Shown here piece by piece: positions 35,501 to 47,200 of a stretch of DNA of 64,000 nucleotides. The notes below the pieces were generated by a model. The model did not search any database, was not told the DNA's origin, and worked only from the letters and a program-made list of their open reading frames with translations. This DNA is from Struthio camelus. Its lineage: Eukaryota; Chordata; Aves; Struthioniformes; Struthionidae. How positions within the stretch are numbered: position 1 is the stretch's first letter; the number at the start of each line of letters is the position of its first letter. The translations under genes and the position numbers were made by a program. The stretch lies in assembly GCF_040807025.1 (NCBI RefSeq), contig NC_090943.1, positions 436,501-500,500 on the forward strand, in the 5' to 3' direction.

Positions 35501-36729
35501 AGGTGGGCACCTCTTTTGTGTGGCTCATCACTCTGCTCTTTCCTAGCTGCAGAGACAGCTGCCTGTGTGACGGGTTAGGGTTACACTGAAGCAGTAACTC
35601 AGCCTTCTGCCAGCTGCTGCGAGTGATGCTGCCCCTCCAGCTCCTGATTCAGTTCGCCCCTCTTGGGCATTACTCCACTTCTTCAGCCGCCTGCCTGTCC
35701 TGCTGCTGATGGTCAGCACATCTTGCTGTTCCTTGCTGGACAGGCCTAATGCATGCTGCCCACCCTGGTCTGATCCTCAGGCAGCAGTATGCCAAGCCTT
35801 GCTCGTTCCCTCTACCAGTAGGTTGTCCCTGTCCCTTTTGCTAAAAAGCGCCTTCCCCTAGTCTCCCCTTGCAGCCAAAAGGCAAACAAGACCCAGACCC
35901 CCCCCCCCCCACTCTCTACCACAGGAGTAGGGGGCTGGATGTTGCTCTTGATTCCTCATCGAGTGGTTGTTGACCTGGGTTCGAGGTTGTGTTAAAGCTG
36001 AAGAGACTCCCTAGTGCTAGACCCCTGCAGCACAATTTGGTCTCCCTGTATGCACACCTCGTGTTCGCTGGACCCCAGCCAGGCTGTGGTGGGAGATCAC
36101 AGCCTGGGGCTGCAGTGTCTCCTGTGACCGTCTGCAGTGGGGGTACCATGCCGGAGCAGGTACCTGTCCGCAGCAGGTGGGGGGGGCGAGCTTCAGGGGC
36201 AAAGCATTTAGAGGGCAGCGGCAGCACGGGCAAGTTGCTCTTGGGCTCTTGCCTGCACCGGGGAGGCTGCCCCTTCACTATGCTTTGCCCTGCTGGTCCA
36301 GGGCTGAAATGCTGGAGTGGGGTGAAGGTCTTCTGCTCTAGCACTGGGCAGTCAGGGATGGGGGTGGGACACAGCGATGCCCCGAGCGCATGGCGCTGTG
36401 GCTTCTCTGTGCTTCCTGAGCTCTGGGGACAGATAAGCACTTCCTTTCCCTTGAGAAGAAAAAGGTCTTGACTCCCATTTCTCTCGCCCTTTCCCCAAAA
36501 GCCAATGCCCTGCTGCTGCCTCCAGCTAGGGGCAGGGTCCTGTCCCTGCCCCAGCCTCCGTGGCCACGGCAGGCTCTGGAGGGCAGGGGCAACGGCTCTG
36601 GTTGTGGTGCTCCACTGACGGGTTCTTGCTGTCCCGTTTCAGCTGCCATACACAGAGCTGGAGAAGGTGAGCGGCATCGAAGAGGCCAAGCACTATCTGC
36701 GGCAGAAGCTGAGGGAGCTGCGCTTCTGA
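22108..36729 (+). CDS. FASTK: Fas-activated serine/threonine kinase, FASTK (mitochondrial RNA-binding RAP protein)
   Basis: Nine coding exons: 22,108-22,675; 24,625-25,095; 25,716-25,864; 26,164-26,380; 26,587-26,746; 27,092-27,183; 27,628-28,261; 28,675-28,789; 36,643-36,729. All have GT-AG borders and matching phases, giving 830 residues. The Arg/Leu-rich N-terminus fits a mitochondrial presequence. Residues about 397-465 are FAST_1 ([12 protein letters not shown]), about 470-560 FAST_2 ([12 protein letters not shown] ... [13 protein letters not shown]), and 764-830 the RAP domain, which is split by the last intron. Human FASTK is 549 residues. Much of the excess is coding exon 7 (gene exon 8 if the non-coding first exon is counted), a Ser/Pro/Glu-rich disordered segment of 211 codons between FAST_2 and RAP; the rest is in the N-terminal half. 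Family knowledge: FASTK protects ND6 mRNA in mitochondrial RNA granules and a TIA1-binding form affects splicing; kinase activity is doubtful, and no kinase motifs are seen here. Confidence 0.96.
22676..24624 (+). other. FASTK intron with long poly(T) tract
   Basis: The 1.95-kb intron after the first coding exon. It contains a run of 29 T at 23,491-23,519, a second shorter T run near 24,508-24,518 and otherwise unremarkable AT-richer sequence. No coding exon or named transposon was recognised. Confidence 0.8.
29646..29669. promoter_or_regulatory. Perfect 24-bp palindrome with everted nuclear-receptor half-sites (ER6-type)
   Basis: Positions 29,646-29,669 are exactly self-complementary, centred on CTTAAG. 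The palindrome contains TGACCT (29,649-29,654), a 6-bp spacer, and AGGTCA (29,661-29,666), which is the everted-repeat-6 arrangement recognised by RXR heterodimers such as PXR, CAR or VDR. Function is inferred from the motif only. Confidence 0.5.
31144..32163 (-). mobile_element. CR1 LINE fragment inside FASTK intron
   Basis: Minus-strand CR1 3' part. The 3' end lies at about 31,144-31,210 ('gttgaggttggaggggactcc' and 'gatcatctagtccaaccccc' in plus orientation). The RT C-terminal region then translates in pieces: [16 protein letters not shown] near 31,640-31,590 and [11 protein letters not shown] near 31,560-31,530, with the upstream RT remnants to about 32,160. Its wording differs from the copy at 1-1,345, so the two belong to different CR1 subfamilies or ages. 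Stops and deletions make it inactive. Confidence 0.92.
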
Positions 36730-37328
36730 GGGTCACTCTGCCCTCGTCTCGGTGGGCGCTGGAGACGGACGCACAGAGTCCCTTGCCCCAGGGCAGGGAG
36801 GGGGCAGAGAGCGGGCTGGGGGCACGCGTGTGCGCCAGCCCTTTCCCGTGGGTGGGGGGGACGGAGCTGCCCCCTTCCCTGGGGACGTGGGGGGGGGTTG
36901 TGGGGTTTGGCCTTGGGCACCTGCTGCTTGATGTGGGGCCAGGGGTAGTGTGAGATATTTATTGCCGTTAGCGTGGGGAAGGGGCGTGATTTGACTGGTG
37001 CGTAGTGGGAGTGTTTGGGTATATACTGCCTGGGGGTGGGACGGTCCCGCTGCCCCCAGCTCTGCCCTTAGGGGTCACCAGCTGGGCTGCAGCGGGGCCA
37101 GGCCCTGCCTGGGCTCGCGGCCGCGCTGGCAGGGTGGCCCCGGCGCCCCCGGACCCTCCGCTGGGAGGGAGGGAGCAGGGCTGCGCCCAGTGCTGCCGCG
37201 CGGGGCTGGGGCAGGGAGCGGGGCAGGGCTGCAGCCGCTGCGCACGGGGCCGACCCGGCCCGGGCTGGTTACGCGGGGCCCTGAGCCCGGGGTGGGGGGG
37301 TGCTTGGGAAGTGGGGGTTAAATTTACA

Positions 37329-37334
37329 ATAAAA
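37329..37334 (+). terminator. FASTK: FASTK poly(A) signal
   Basis: AATAAA 600 nt downstream of the FASTK stop, followed within about 30 nt by a GT/T-rich stretch (37,348-37,372). It predicts a 3' UTR of about 620 nt. Confidence 0.8.
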
Positions 37335-37364
37335 CTGGTGAAAAACGTGCAAAGTCCATTCTGT

Positions 37365-37370
37365 TTATTA
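37365..37370 (-). terminator. SLC4A2: Possible distal SLC4A2 poly(A) signal
   Basis: TTTATT on the plus strand, AATAAA on the minus strand. If used, SLC4A2 transcripts would end around 37,340, at about the place where FASTK transcripts end on the other strand. Confidence 0.35.
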
Positions 37371-37705
37371 GTACAAGGCAGCAGCCTGCCTGCAGCCCGG
37401 GCCGGGCCTGGCATGAGAGCGCCCCCGACCCCCTGCCCCAGCGTCTGGGGGTGTAGCCAGCCCGACCCGGCCACGGGGAGCAGGCGCGAGGCCCCCGGCC
37501 GCTCCAGCAGCAGGGCCAGGACGCCGGGCCCCGGCGGCGTGCAGGCCGTGGGAGCAGAGCACCCTCGCCCCGCGGGTGCCCTGGGTGCCGCCTGCAGCCC
37601 TGCCCCAGGCGCGCGGGGTGCTCGGGGCCCGCCGCTGCCACCCCGGCCTTGGTCCCGGCCAGCGTTGCAAACGCCCCTCAGCCCTGTGCGCTCGTTATAA
37701 AGCTG

Positions 37706-37711
37706 TTTATT
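37706..37711 (-). terminator. SLC4A2: SLC4A2 poly(A) signal
   Basis: AATAAA on the minus strand, about 500 nt beyond the SLC4A2 stop codon. The surrounding AT-rich patch (37,694-37,742) stands out in very GC-rich DNA, as is usual for a 3' end. Confidence 0.75.
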
Positions 37712-38212
37712 GCCATTTAAATTACTGTCTTAAATAAAACACCTGATTGTCTGGTTGGGGCCCAGGCCTGGCCGGGCTGGGGCCTGCGGCGGGGCTGGGG
37801 CGAGGGCACGGACCTGCAGGGCGGCAGCGGGCGCAGCGGCGCGCGGCGTGCTCCGGGGCCGGATCGGCCCCGCGGCAGGGTCACGATGTGTCCGACGGGA
37901 CAGAAGGCGAGGCCCCGTGCCCGGTGCCACGGTGCGGGGCGCGTGGCGGGCCCCCTCCCTGCCCGGGGAGTCCCCAGCGGGGCAAGGCTGCGGGTGGCTT
38001 CTCTTTGGCAGGCTCCCCCAGCCTGGAAGGAGCGTTGCCCCCAGCAGCAGGCCCTGCCGTACGTGGCGAAGGCACGGGGCACACGGGGTGCCCTTCCCCA
38101 GCCGGACACGGCTCGTGCAGCCGCAGCCCTGGTCCCCGCGCAGGGCGACAGCGCCAGGGCCTGGCCGTGCCCTGCCCGCAGCCCGCGGGCGGCTCGCTGG
38201 CTGGCACGCGGC

Positions 38213-41200
38213 TCACACCGGCATCGGCATTTCGTTGTACTCGTCCACACCTTCCCGCTCGTCGAAGATGGGCTCGGCCTCGTCCGCGTCGAGCTGGGGG
38301 AGACGGCGGTGAGGGGCGGCGAGGGCGCGCTCCCTCGGCGCCAGCCTGGCCGCCCGCAGCACGGCGGAGGTGGGCAAGGTGGCGGCGTGCCCCAGCCCGT
38401 GCGCTGCCATCGCGGCAGACGCCATCTCCCGGGCCCATGTGGGGCGCTGCCCCGCGGGAGCCCTGCCCGCGGGCTGCGCAGGGCGCGGAGCGGGTACTTA
38501 CACACTTCATCTCCCGGTCAGTGAAGATGCGGCTGAGCAGGCACATGCGGAGTGGCACGGTGAGGATGAGGATGAAGGGGAAGGCCAGGGAGGCCACCGT
38601 GGACATGACGGCCCAGAGCACGGCCAGGCAGGCCAGCTGCAGGCTGGTGAAGAGGTGCATGCGCAGCGTGCGCACCTGCGCGGGGACAGCAGTCAGCACC
38701 CGCGCCGCAGCCCGGGGCACGCGCAGCGCCAGCCCCGGCACACCCGCACCCAGCGGCGCCCCGGCCCGGCCGCGGCTCCCCCAGCCCTGCCCGAGGAGCT
38801 GCCCCCCACAACAAGGCTTTACCCAGCCTGTCCCGCAGGCGCCCGCCCCAGCACCCATCGGCCCCGGCGTTGGCGTAGCCAAGGGTGGCCCCGGCCTGCA
38901 GCTGCCCCGAGCCCGCGTCCTGCACCCTGCCAGGCCAGGCACGGCCTGCGCCCACCCACCCCTGGGACCCCGACCTTCTTGACGTAGGTGACGTCGGGGT
39001 GGTGCTTGGGAGGCATCAGCAGCAGCTGCAGGCGCTCGTAGAACTGGATGCCGTTGAGGGAGGTGACGCCCATGTAGAGGAAGATCCCGAAGAGCACGGC
39101 CAGCGGGATCTGCCGCAGCAGGTCCCCAATGACGATGGACAGGCCTGGGAAGAGCAGCGTCAGCCACGGAGCCCCAGGGAGAGGTCACTGGGGGCCCTCG
39201 GCTGGTGCCGAGGCCGGGGCCGACTGCCCTGCTCCACTGCTGCCCTGGCACCCCGGGGAAGGCCCTGCACTGCCGGCGCCCAGGACACCTGGCACTGTTC
39301 CCTACACGGTGCTGCCCGACCCCGTGGCCAGGGTCAGCACAGGAGCGGGACATGGTGAGGGAACCGGCTGGACCTACCCACGAGCACGGCCACCAGCAGC
39401 CCGGTGACCCGCTGCTCCTTCACCTCCTGGATCTTAGGTTTGTCGCCGGGCGCCACGGCCTTGCTCATGACGGTGAGGGCGTTGGCGTGCGTGACGGAGC
39501 GCACCGTGGCTGCCGCCAGCCAGGGCAGCCCAAAGAGCGCAAAGAAGCCGCCCATGGCCACGATGAGCAGGAGGTCAAGGTGGAACCCAGAGCCCTTCTG
39601 CAGCATCCGCTCCTTCTTGCTGATGATCAGCCTGGGGCACACGGGCAGAGTGTTGGCACAACACAACACGGTACGGCATGTCACAGCATGGCATGACAAG
39701 GCATGGCATGATGCATGGCATGGCACGGCATCACACAACACAGCATGGCACCGCATGGCACAACACAGCACAGCATGGCATGACACATGGCATGGCACGG
39801 CACAACACAGCATGGCAAGGCACGATGCACAGCACAGCACCACATAGCATGGTATGGCACGGTCTGCTACACTCGTGCTCCGCACAGCCCTGCTGAGCCC
39901 CCCTGAGCCTCCATGCTCACGTGGTGATCTGGGTCTCCATGAAGATGAGGATGAAGACAAGGACGGCAGGGAGGCCACTGGCCACCATCATCCACACGGG
40001 GAAGACGCTCTTCTCGCCCAGGGGGTTGATCACCCAGCCCCGCTTCTCCGGGGCCGTCACCGAGAACCCGCTGGGCACGCTCAGCTTCTGCAGGGAGAGG
40101 GGCAACGCTGGCACAGTGCTGCCGGCCCTGCTCCTCCCACCCGGCTGCGAGAGCGGCTACCCCACAGCGTGCAGCTCCCCGCTCCCAGGTCAGGCTCTGG
40201 GATTTGTCGGTGCCGTAATCCGAGCGCTGCTGGAGAGGCTGCCAGCAGCAGTGGCTCGAGGAGCCCTGCACAGCCAGCTGCAACCGGCGCCAACAAACCA
40301 GGCCAGCGGGGACGTGCAGGGAGAGACCAGGGTGCCGAGAGCTGGAGGTGCCTGAGCACTGAGGCAGCCGTGGTGAGGATGGACGCTGCTGAGTCCAGGC
40401 AAGCAGGACGGGGCCAGGCCCATGCTCTTTACACCAGCAGTCAGGAAAGCTGGCTGTCCTGGTTGCTGCCCAGGGGCAGAGCCGCCTCTCCAGCGCGGCA
40501 CAAAGCTCATGAGCACCCAGGGCGCTGCGGGGCAGGAGGGCACAGGTTTGGCTGGGCATCGCTGTCCGGCACTGGGCGAGGGCTGACCTGTGTGTAGGTG
40601 TCCTGGATGCTATAGTCCACCAGCACCATGACCAGGATTGCAATGGGCACCCCAAAGTCCCCAATGAGCCGTCGGATCTGCAGAAAGAGCATCATCAGCC
40701 TGGCCCCAGCCCACCGTGCTCCCAGCGGGGGCTTGTCCCTGCCTCCCCGTGCTGGGCGAAGCCCCACGCCACCACCCCACTGCCACCCGCGCCGCCGCTC
40801 CACGCACCCGTCCAGGGAAGAACCGGCTGTTCTTGAACTTGCGCAGGAAGAAGGCGATGAAGAAGGTGCCGGCCATGAGCACCAGCGAGAGCAACGCTGT
40901 GTTGGGCTGTCCCGTCACCTTAGGCACAACGCGGCCCCACGTGCCATTCCTTGCGGCTGCGCTCGCGTTCCTCGCCGTCTCGGCCTCCCCATCCGTGGCG
41001 TTCACCTTCAGGCACCCGTGCAGCGGGTGCTCCTGGAAGATCTGCCGAGAGTGCGACGCTCAGCCCGGCCCTGCTGCCGTCCCCTGGGATGCCCCACCGC
41101 CCTGCCAGCCCGCGGACGCCCGGCCAACCCTGCTGCGGCTCACCTTGGCCAGCTTGGAGAAGGTCTCATAGATGAAGATGAGGGAGATGAGGAAGGCGAA

Positions 41201-44200
41201 GATCTCCTGGGTGAAGCGGGACACGAAGCGCACCAGGAAGCTGCCCTCAAAGGCCACCATGACCAGCACGATAAGGATGAGCCAGAAGCCGATCCAGACG
41301 CGCCCCACGAGGTACTCCAGCTCGTTGGACGTGCAGAACTGCCGGTGCCGCACGGACGGACGGACAGAGAGGCAGACAGACGGGCAGGTGTCAGCAGGAG
41401 GGGCAGTGCAGGGCCAGGGGCCGAGCCCTGGGCAGTGGGGCAGGGAGAGCAGCCAGGACGCAGCCCCCACTGCTCCTGCCCCCGGTACCAGCCCGGCCCC
41501 TGCGCAACCGCCGGGGCAGGAACAGGTCGCCCTGCTCTCACCGTGAAGAAAGCCTCCTCGAAGACGAGCAGGGGCCCTGAGAAGCCGATGACGAGCAGGG
41601 GCTGGGCCCCCAGCAGGCAGAAGAGGACGCCCTGCAGTGACGTGGAAATGATCAGCTCGGACACCCCGATCAGGTCCTGCGTCTTCTCCCCTGCGGGCAG
41701 CACAGGCTCAGGCACAGACAGGCGGGACAGGGCCCTTCCTCCTCACCCCGCGTCACTGCTGCTCGCTCCGGCCCCAGCCACAGCCCTGGCAGCTCCTACC
41801 CGCCTTCCTCGCGTAGGGCAGGTGCACGGAGCAGTGCATGGAGCCCCTGCTCCTGAAGTGCCCCCACGTACAGTGCCCCCATACACTGCACCCTGCTCCA
41901 GCTCCCCCATGCCCCACTGCTCCAGCCCAAGCCCCACTGCTCCAGCCCCCCCATGCCCCACTGCTCCAGCCCCCCCATGCCTTGCACTGCTCCAGCCCCC
42001 CCATGCCCCACTGCTCCAGCCCCCCCATGCCTTGCACTGCTCCAGCCCCCCCATGCCCCACTGCTCCAGCCCCCCATGCCTTGCACTGCTCTAGCCCCCC
42101 CATGCCCCACTGCTCTAGCCCCCCATGCAGTGCCCTGCTCCAGCCCCCCCATGCCCCACTGCTCCAGCCCCCCCATGCCTTGCACTGCTCCAGCCCCCCC
42201 ATGCCCCACTGCTCCAGCCCCCCCATGCCTTGCACTGCTCCAGCCCCATGCCCCACTGCTCCAGCCCCCCATGCCTTGCACTGCTCTAGCCCCCCCATGC
42301 CCCACTGCTCTAGCCCCCCATGCAGTGCCCTGCTCCAGCTCCCCCATGCCCCACTGCTCCAGCCCCCCCATGCAGTGCCCTGCTCCAGCTCCCCCATGCC
42401 CCACTGCTCCAGCCCCCCCATGCCTTGCACTGCTCCAGCCCAGCCCGTCCTGCGCCATGTGCCCCCACACTCACCCAGCAGCCCTCCGAAGGTGATGGCA
42501 GGAGACAGTGCGGCAAAGTAGATGAAGATGACGGCGGCGATGCACTGGGGGTTCAGCGCATCCCGGAAGTCGCTCAGGTAGTGGGGGTACCGCCGCCGCA
42601 CGTCACGGATCAGCCCCCCAAAGGGCCGGCCCGTGCGCCGCAGCGGGTCATCCTCCTCCTCGCCCTCGTCCTCCACCACCTTCAGCTTCAGCAGCGCTGC
42701 GCCGTGCCGACAGACGGATCGTGAGCGCCGGCCAGCCTGGGCGCGCACCCCTGGCCCTGCCCCGCTCCCAGCCCCACCCCGGCACCTTTCTCCTCCGGCG
42801 ACTTGGGCTCCAGCAGCAGCCGCCGCTCCTGCTCTTCGCGCTTCTTGAGCATCTCGCGCTGGAAGTGGGCGACGCTGCGCAGCAGCTCCTCGCCCTGCAC
42901 CTCGGAGGGCGGCAGCACCACGCTGCAGTCCAGGAACTCGTTGATGGCGTTGAGGAGGTCGTGGCGGTCGTCGGCCAGGTACGCGGCCTCGTGGAATTGC
43001 TGGACGGGGACGCCGTGTCAGAGCGCCCGGCCTGGGCGTCCCGGCTGCAGGGACCCCCATGGCCAGCCACAGCCGCAGCCCAGGCAGGGGATGAGGCCCC
43101 AGGACCCTCCACCCTCCACAGCCAGCCACAGCCACAGCCTGGGTAAGGGGACGTGGTGCCATCGCCCCACTTGGTGAGCCAGGGGGACGCAACCTGGTTG
43201 GGGACACAGCTGCGACATGGCTCCATGGGGACCACCACCCGCCAGGGCTGGCCATGGGGCCTCAGCCCAGGCAGAGGAGGCAGCTGGGACATTTCCCCGC
43301 GGGACGTGGCTCCATCAGGGCCTGGGATGCGGTACTCACCTTGTCAGACATGAGGGTGGAGATGGAGCGCCCGATCTCGTGGTAGTCCATGTGGGTGCTG
43401 CTGGGCCCCAGGAGCACAAAGAGGAACCGCACGGGTACAGGCACCTCCAGCACTGCGTCCAGCTCCACGGCCTCCTGCAGCCGCACGAAGGCCATGGTGG
43501 GCTGGTCCAGGAACTCCACGCAGCCTGCGGGGCGCAGCAGGTCACCGTGAGCGGGTCAGCGTGGCTGCAGCGGTCACTGCGGGTGCGCACACCGACCCCA
43601 TGCCGCCCCACACCACCCCTCCGTACCCACAAGCACCACTGTGGCCTCTGCGTTGTCTGGGATCTTCTCCAGCAGCTTCAGCTCATGCTTGGACTTGGAG
43701 CGAGTGATGCCGGCAGGGGGTGTGGGGGTCAGGACCTCTCTCTGTGGGGACAGAGCGGCACGGTGACCGCATGCGGAAAAGCCGTGGGGCTGGAGCACAT
43801 GCCGAGGACCAGGAGCGGTGGCAGGATGGGGAGGAGGGCACAGGGAGCGGGATGGAGAGGCTTCGGGTGGGGACAGAGCCGCAGTGTGGGGGACCCTGCT
43901 CACCTCTCGCTCCACGTCAACCCGCGTGTCATGCTCCACGGCCTGGCCGGCGATGAGGGGCTCAGTGACAGCCGGCTCGCTGCCCTCGCCCACGTGGTTG
44001 GTGCTGTGGTGGTGCACGAGCAGCGAGCCCAGGCTGCCAGCTGAGATGTTGCGTGGGAAGGAGAAGTCCTTCTCGTCGCTCGGGTGGCTGCAGGACAAAC
44101 CCCGAGAACCGTTCATGGTGCCCAACAGCTCCACGTGCCCCAGGGACTTCCTGGGAGAGTGACTGCGGCCAGGACCTGGCACAGGCAGCCCAGCCGGTGC

Positions 44201-47200
44201 ACTGGACACCAAGGGGCCTGGGGACGCTGCCATCCCCGTGGCTGTGGAGGGGGATGCGGGTCGCAGCCCCTGCGAGCACAGCTCACCTGTGCTTGAGCAG
44301 CAGCGCCCGCAGCACGTTGGCACGGTCCTCCGCCCGGATCTGGTCCGTGATGACCATCTGCTCCACCACCTGGTGAGCCACCCCCGGCAGCGTCTTCTGG
44401 TCCAGGTCGAGGAGCACAGCCCCTGGGGCGAGGGAGACGGGGCTGAGGCGAGCAGGGCCCTCGGTCAGCCCGGCCCTGCAGCCCCGGCACCTGGCACCAT
44501 GCGGCGTGCCCTCGTGACGCCAGCTCTGCCTCCCTACCGTGGGACAGGGTCTTGCGCAGCTCCAGGAGGCTGCGGAAGGACAGCGAGGCCACATGTGGCT
44601 TGCCCCAGCGGTCCGTCTCCTCCTCCACGTCCTCCTCAAACTTGATCCAGCGAGCTGTCTCCTTCCACTGCAGCTCCTGGTTCTTGTCCACCACCAGCTC
44701 ATTCAGCTCCACGAAGACCTGCCAGGCACAGCGGGGTGAGCACAGGGGCAGTGGGGAGACCCCACAAGGGCCCATGGCATCCATGTGCAGGCAGCCCCGT
44801 CCTTCACAGGGCAGCTGGTGAGATGGCCCCATCCAGCTGGTTCCCGTGGGAGCTGGTCCCCATGCTGGGCTCCATGCCCACGGCCCCATGCACGGCCCCG
44901 CACGCGGCACCAGGACACCCATGCACGAGGGTCCCGCTCCACGTGTGCCCGCCGGTGCATCGCCTGTCCCCACAGGGTGCACAGGACCCCGCACCTCGTG
45001 GGGCTGCCGGTCCTGCTTCCTGTGCCGCGTGCTCGGCTCCTTGTGGTCCTTGCTGACGTGCACCACTTGGGCCTTGGCGCTCTTCCGGACCAGGTGCCGG
45101 CGCACCCCAGGCACGTCCTCAAAGCGGTGACCTGTCAGAGACAGGGGAGGACACTGATGGTGACGGACGGACAACGGGCAGAGGTCACGGCTAATGCAGC
45201 GGCAGCCCTGCACACCGAGCCGTGGTGCTGGGGATGCCCCGAGCCCTGGCACCCGGTGTGCTTGGCACCTGGCAGACCTCAGGAGCTCCTCCCTGATGGC
45301 AACCAGGGGGTGCGAATCCCCAGGGGGACGCTCAGAGCACACAGAGCAGAGCTGGAGAAGGACAAAGACCATCACAGGTCTGGAGCACCTCGAGCAGCAG
45401 GGTGGGGGGACCCAACAGGGGTCTGCCAACTCGCGAGGCCTGCAGTGGTGGAGGGGATCGCCTGCTCACTGCTTTGCCAGCAGAACTGGCACCAGCGGCC
45501 AAGCAAGTAGGAGCCAAGCCCAGAACAGACAAAAGCAGGTGGACCCCCACACCACATGTGGTCACCTGTGAAAACCCTTGCCAACGGGCACTGTGGATGC
45601 CTAGCATTTACGTGGGCTCAAGAGGAGACACGATCAGGGCAGAGAGGTCCATAGGGAGCTGTTGAACGCAAAAGCGCTGCCCCTGGCTCAGGAAATCCCT
45701 GAGCTGCAAATGAGCAGCGGCTGGAGAGCACTCTGGAGAGGCATCATCGCCGCCCCAGGCAGCAGCGCCTGGCAGCCGGCCATGGCCAGATGCCGGCCTG
45801 GCCCGTTCCTGCCGCCTGGGGCAGGAGGTGCTGGCAGGCCCCCGTGGCGCTGCCCAGCGCCGAGCGGGCAGCAGAGCCAGTGCCCGGCCGCAGCCCTGGG
45901 GGGCCCTGGGTGCCCACCGACCTGCCGCCCCGTGCACCGCTGGTCCTTGTGCCTTGCAGAGACGGGCAGCGCTGCCCGTGCAGCTCCAGCGCCAGCTCCC
46001 AGGCTGCGGCGTCCTGCCCCACCGCCAGCGCCCGCGCTCCCCAGGGCCGGGGCGAGACACACTCACTCTTCATGTAGTCCAAGTCGGCCGAGGCCAGCGT
46101 CTGGGCCTCCGACTCGTCCGTGGGCATCTTCTGGTACTGCGCCTGCTCCGCGCCCGTCATGCTGCCGATCCGCCGCCTCTCGTGCAGGTTGTAGCTGCGG
46201 TGCCCCGGCTGCGACTTGGGAACCGGGCGCCCGGGGGAGCCGGCCTCGTCGGCGGCCGGCCCCTCGGCGGGACGCCCCTCCTCGACATCGGGGCTGCAAC
46301 ACGGACGCCCGTGGCTGGGGCCGCCCGGCTTCCCCCGTCCCTCGAGAGCCCCGGCCGAGCTCAGAGCGAGCCCGCGGCCGCGCCGGCCAGCCCCCACCCT
46401 GGCTCACCTGGCTCCCTTGGCTTCCTTGGGCGACACGGACCCGCAGGACTCTGCGGGGGAGCCCGGCACCGCCGTGGGGGCTGCCGACTCCTCTGCCCGC
46501 CGGTCGGGGACCTCATCCTCCTGGAGGAAGAACTGAGAAAAGGGGCATGAAGAAACCCACCGCGGTGCAGCCGCCTGCCTGCCCACCAGCCCCACGGACA
46601 CCACCAGCTCCGGCCCCTCTCCGACCCGCCTGGCGCCCGCCCTGCAAACCCAGCGTCCTGGAGCACGGCTGGGCCACGGCAGCCAGCCCTGCCCCGCACG
46701 CAGCGCCCAGACCCGGCCGCACCTGCACCGCCTCCGAGGGGCCGCCCTGCAGGAGCTCCTCTGCCGACCGCTCCGTCTCAGTGTCGCACGCCTCGTCCTC
46801 ATCCTCTTCAGCCTCCTCAATGGTGGGGGTCTCGCCAGGGGCAGATGCCCGGTGGTGCTTCTTCTTGCCCTTCTTCTGCACCCCCTTCTTCCGGCGGGTG
46901 TCGGGGGGCAGGTGGGTGGAGAGCGGGTGGTGGATGTGGTGGGACGACTGGCGGTGATCTGGAGAGGACACGGCCAGGCGTTGGCCTGGTGCCACCCGTC
47001 CCCGGGACCCTGCCCGGTGCCAGCAGCACCAGGCGCTGCCCAGGCCCCCGGGCTTGCGCAGCCACAGGGCACAGCTGGCCCTGACAGCGGCTGTGCTCCG
47101 GCGCCCCGGACCCCACTCACACTCAAAGTCCTCCTCGCTGTAGCTGCGGCCAGCCTCCTCCACGTTGCGGGGGTAGGAGTCGCACAGGATCTCCTCGAAG

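Larger units (their letters stand above)
28790..36642 (+). other. Very large last intron of FASTK (7.85 kb)
   Basis: Donor CAG|GTAAGT at 28,789/28,790 and acceptor TTTCAG at 36,642, phase 0, dividing the RAP domain. The intron makes up more than half of the gene. It holds a CR1 copy at 31,144-32,163, a 24-bp perfect palindrome at 29,646-29,669, a C run near 35,899-35,910 and otherwise low-copy looking sequence without a supportable exon. Confidence 0.85.

Noticed and set aside
38370-38987. Plus-strand open frames antisense to SLC4A2 exons
   Set aside because: They mirror exons whose minus-strand translation is clearly AE2; they are shadows.
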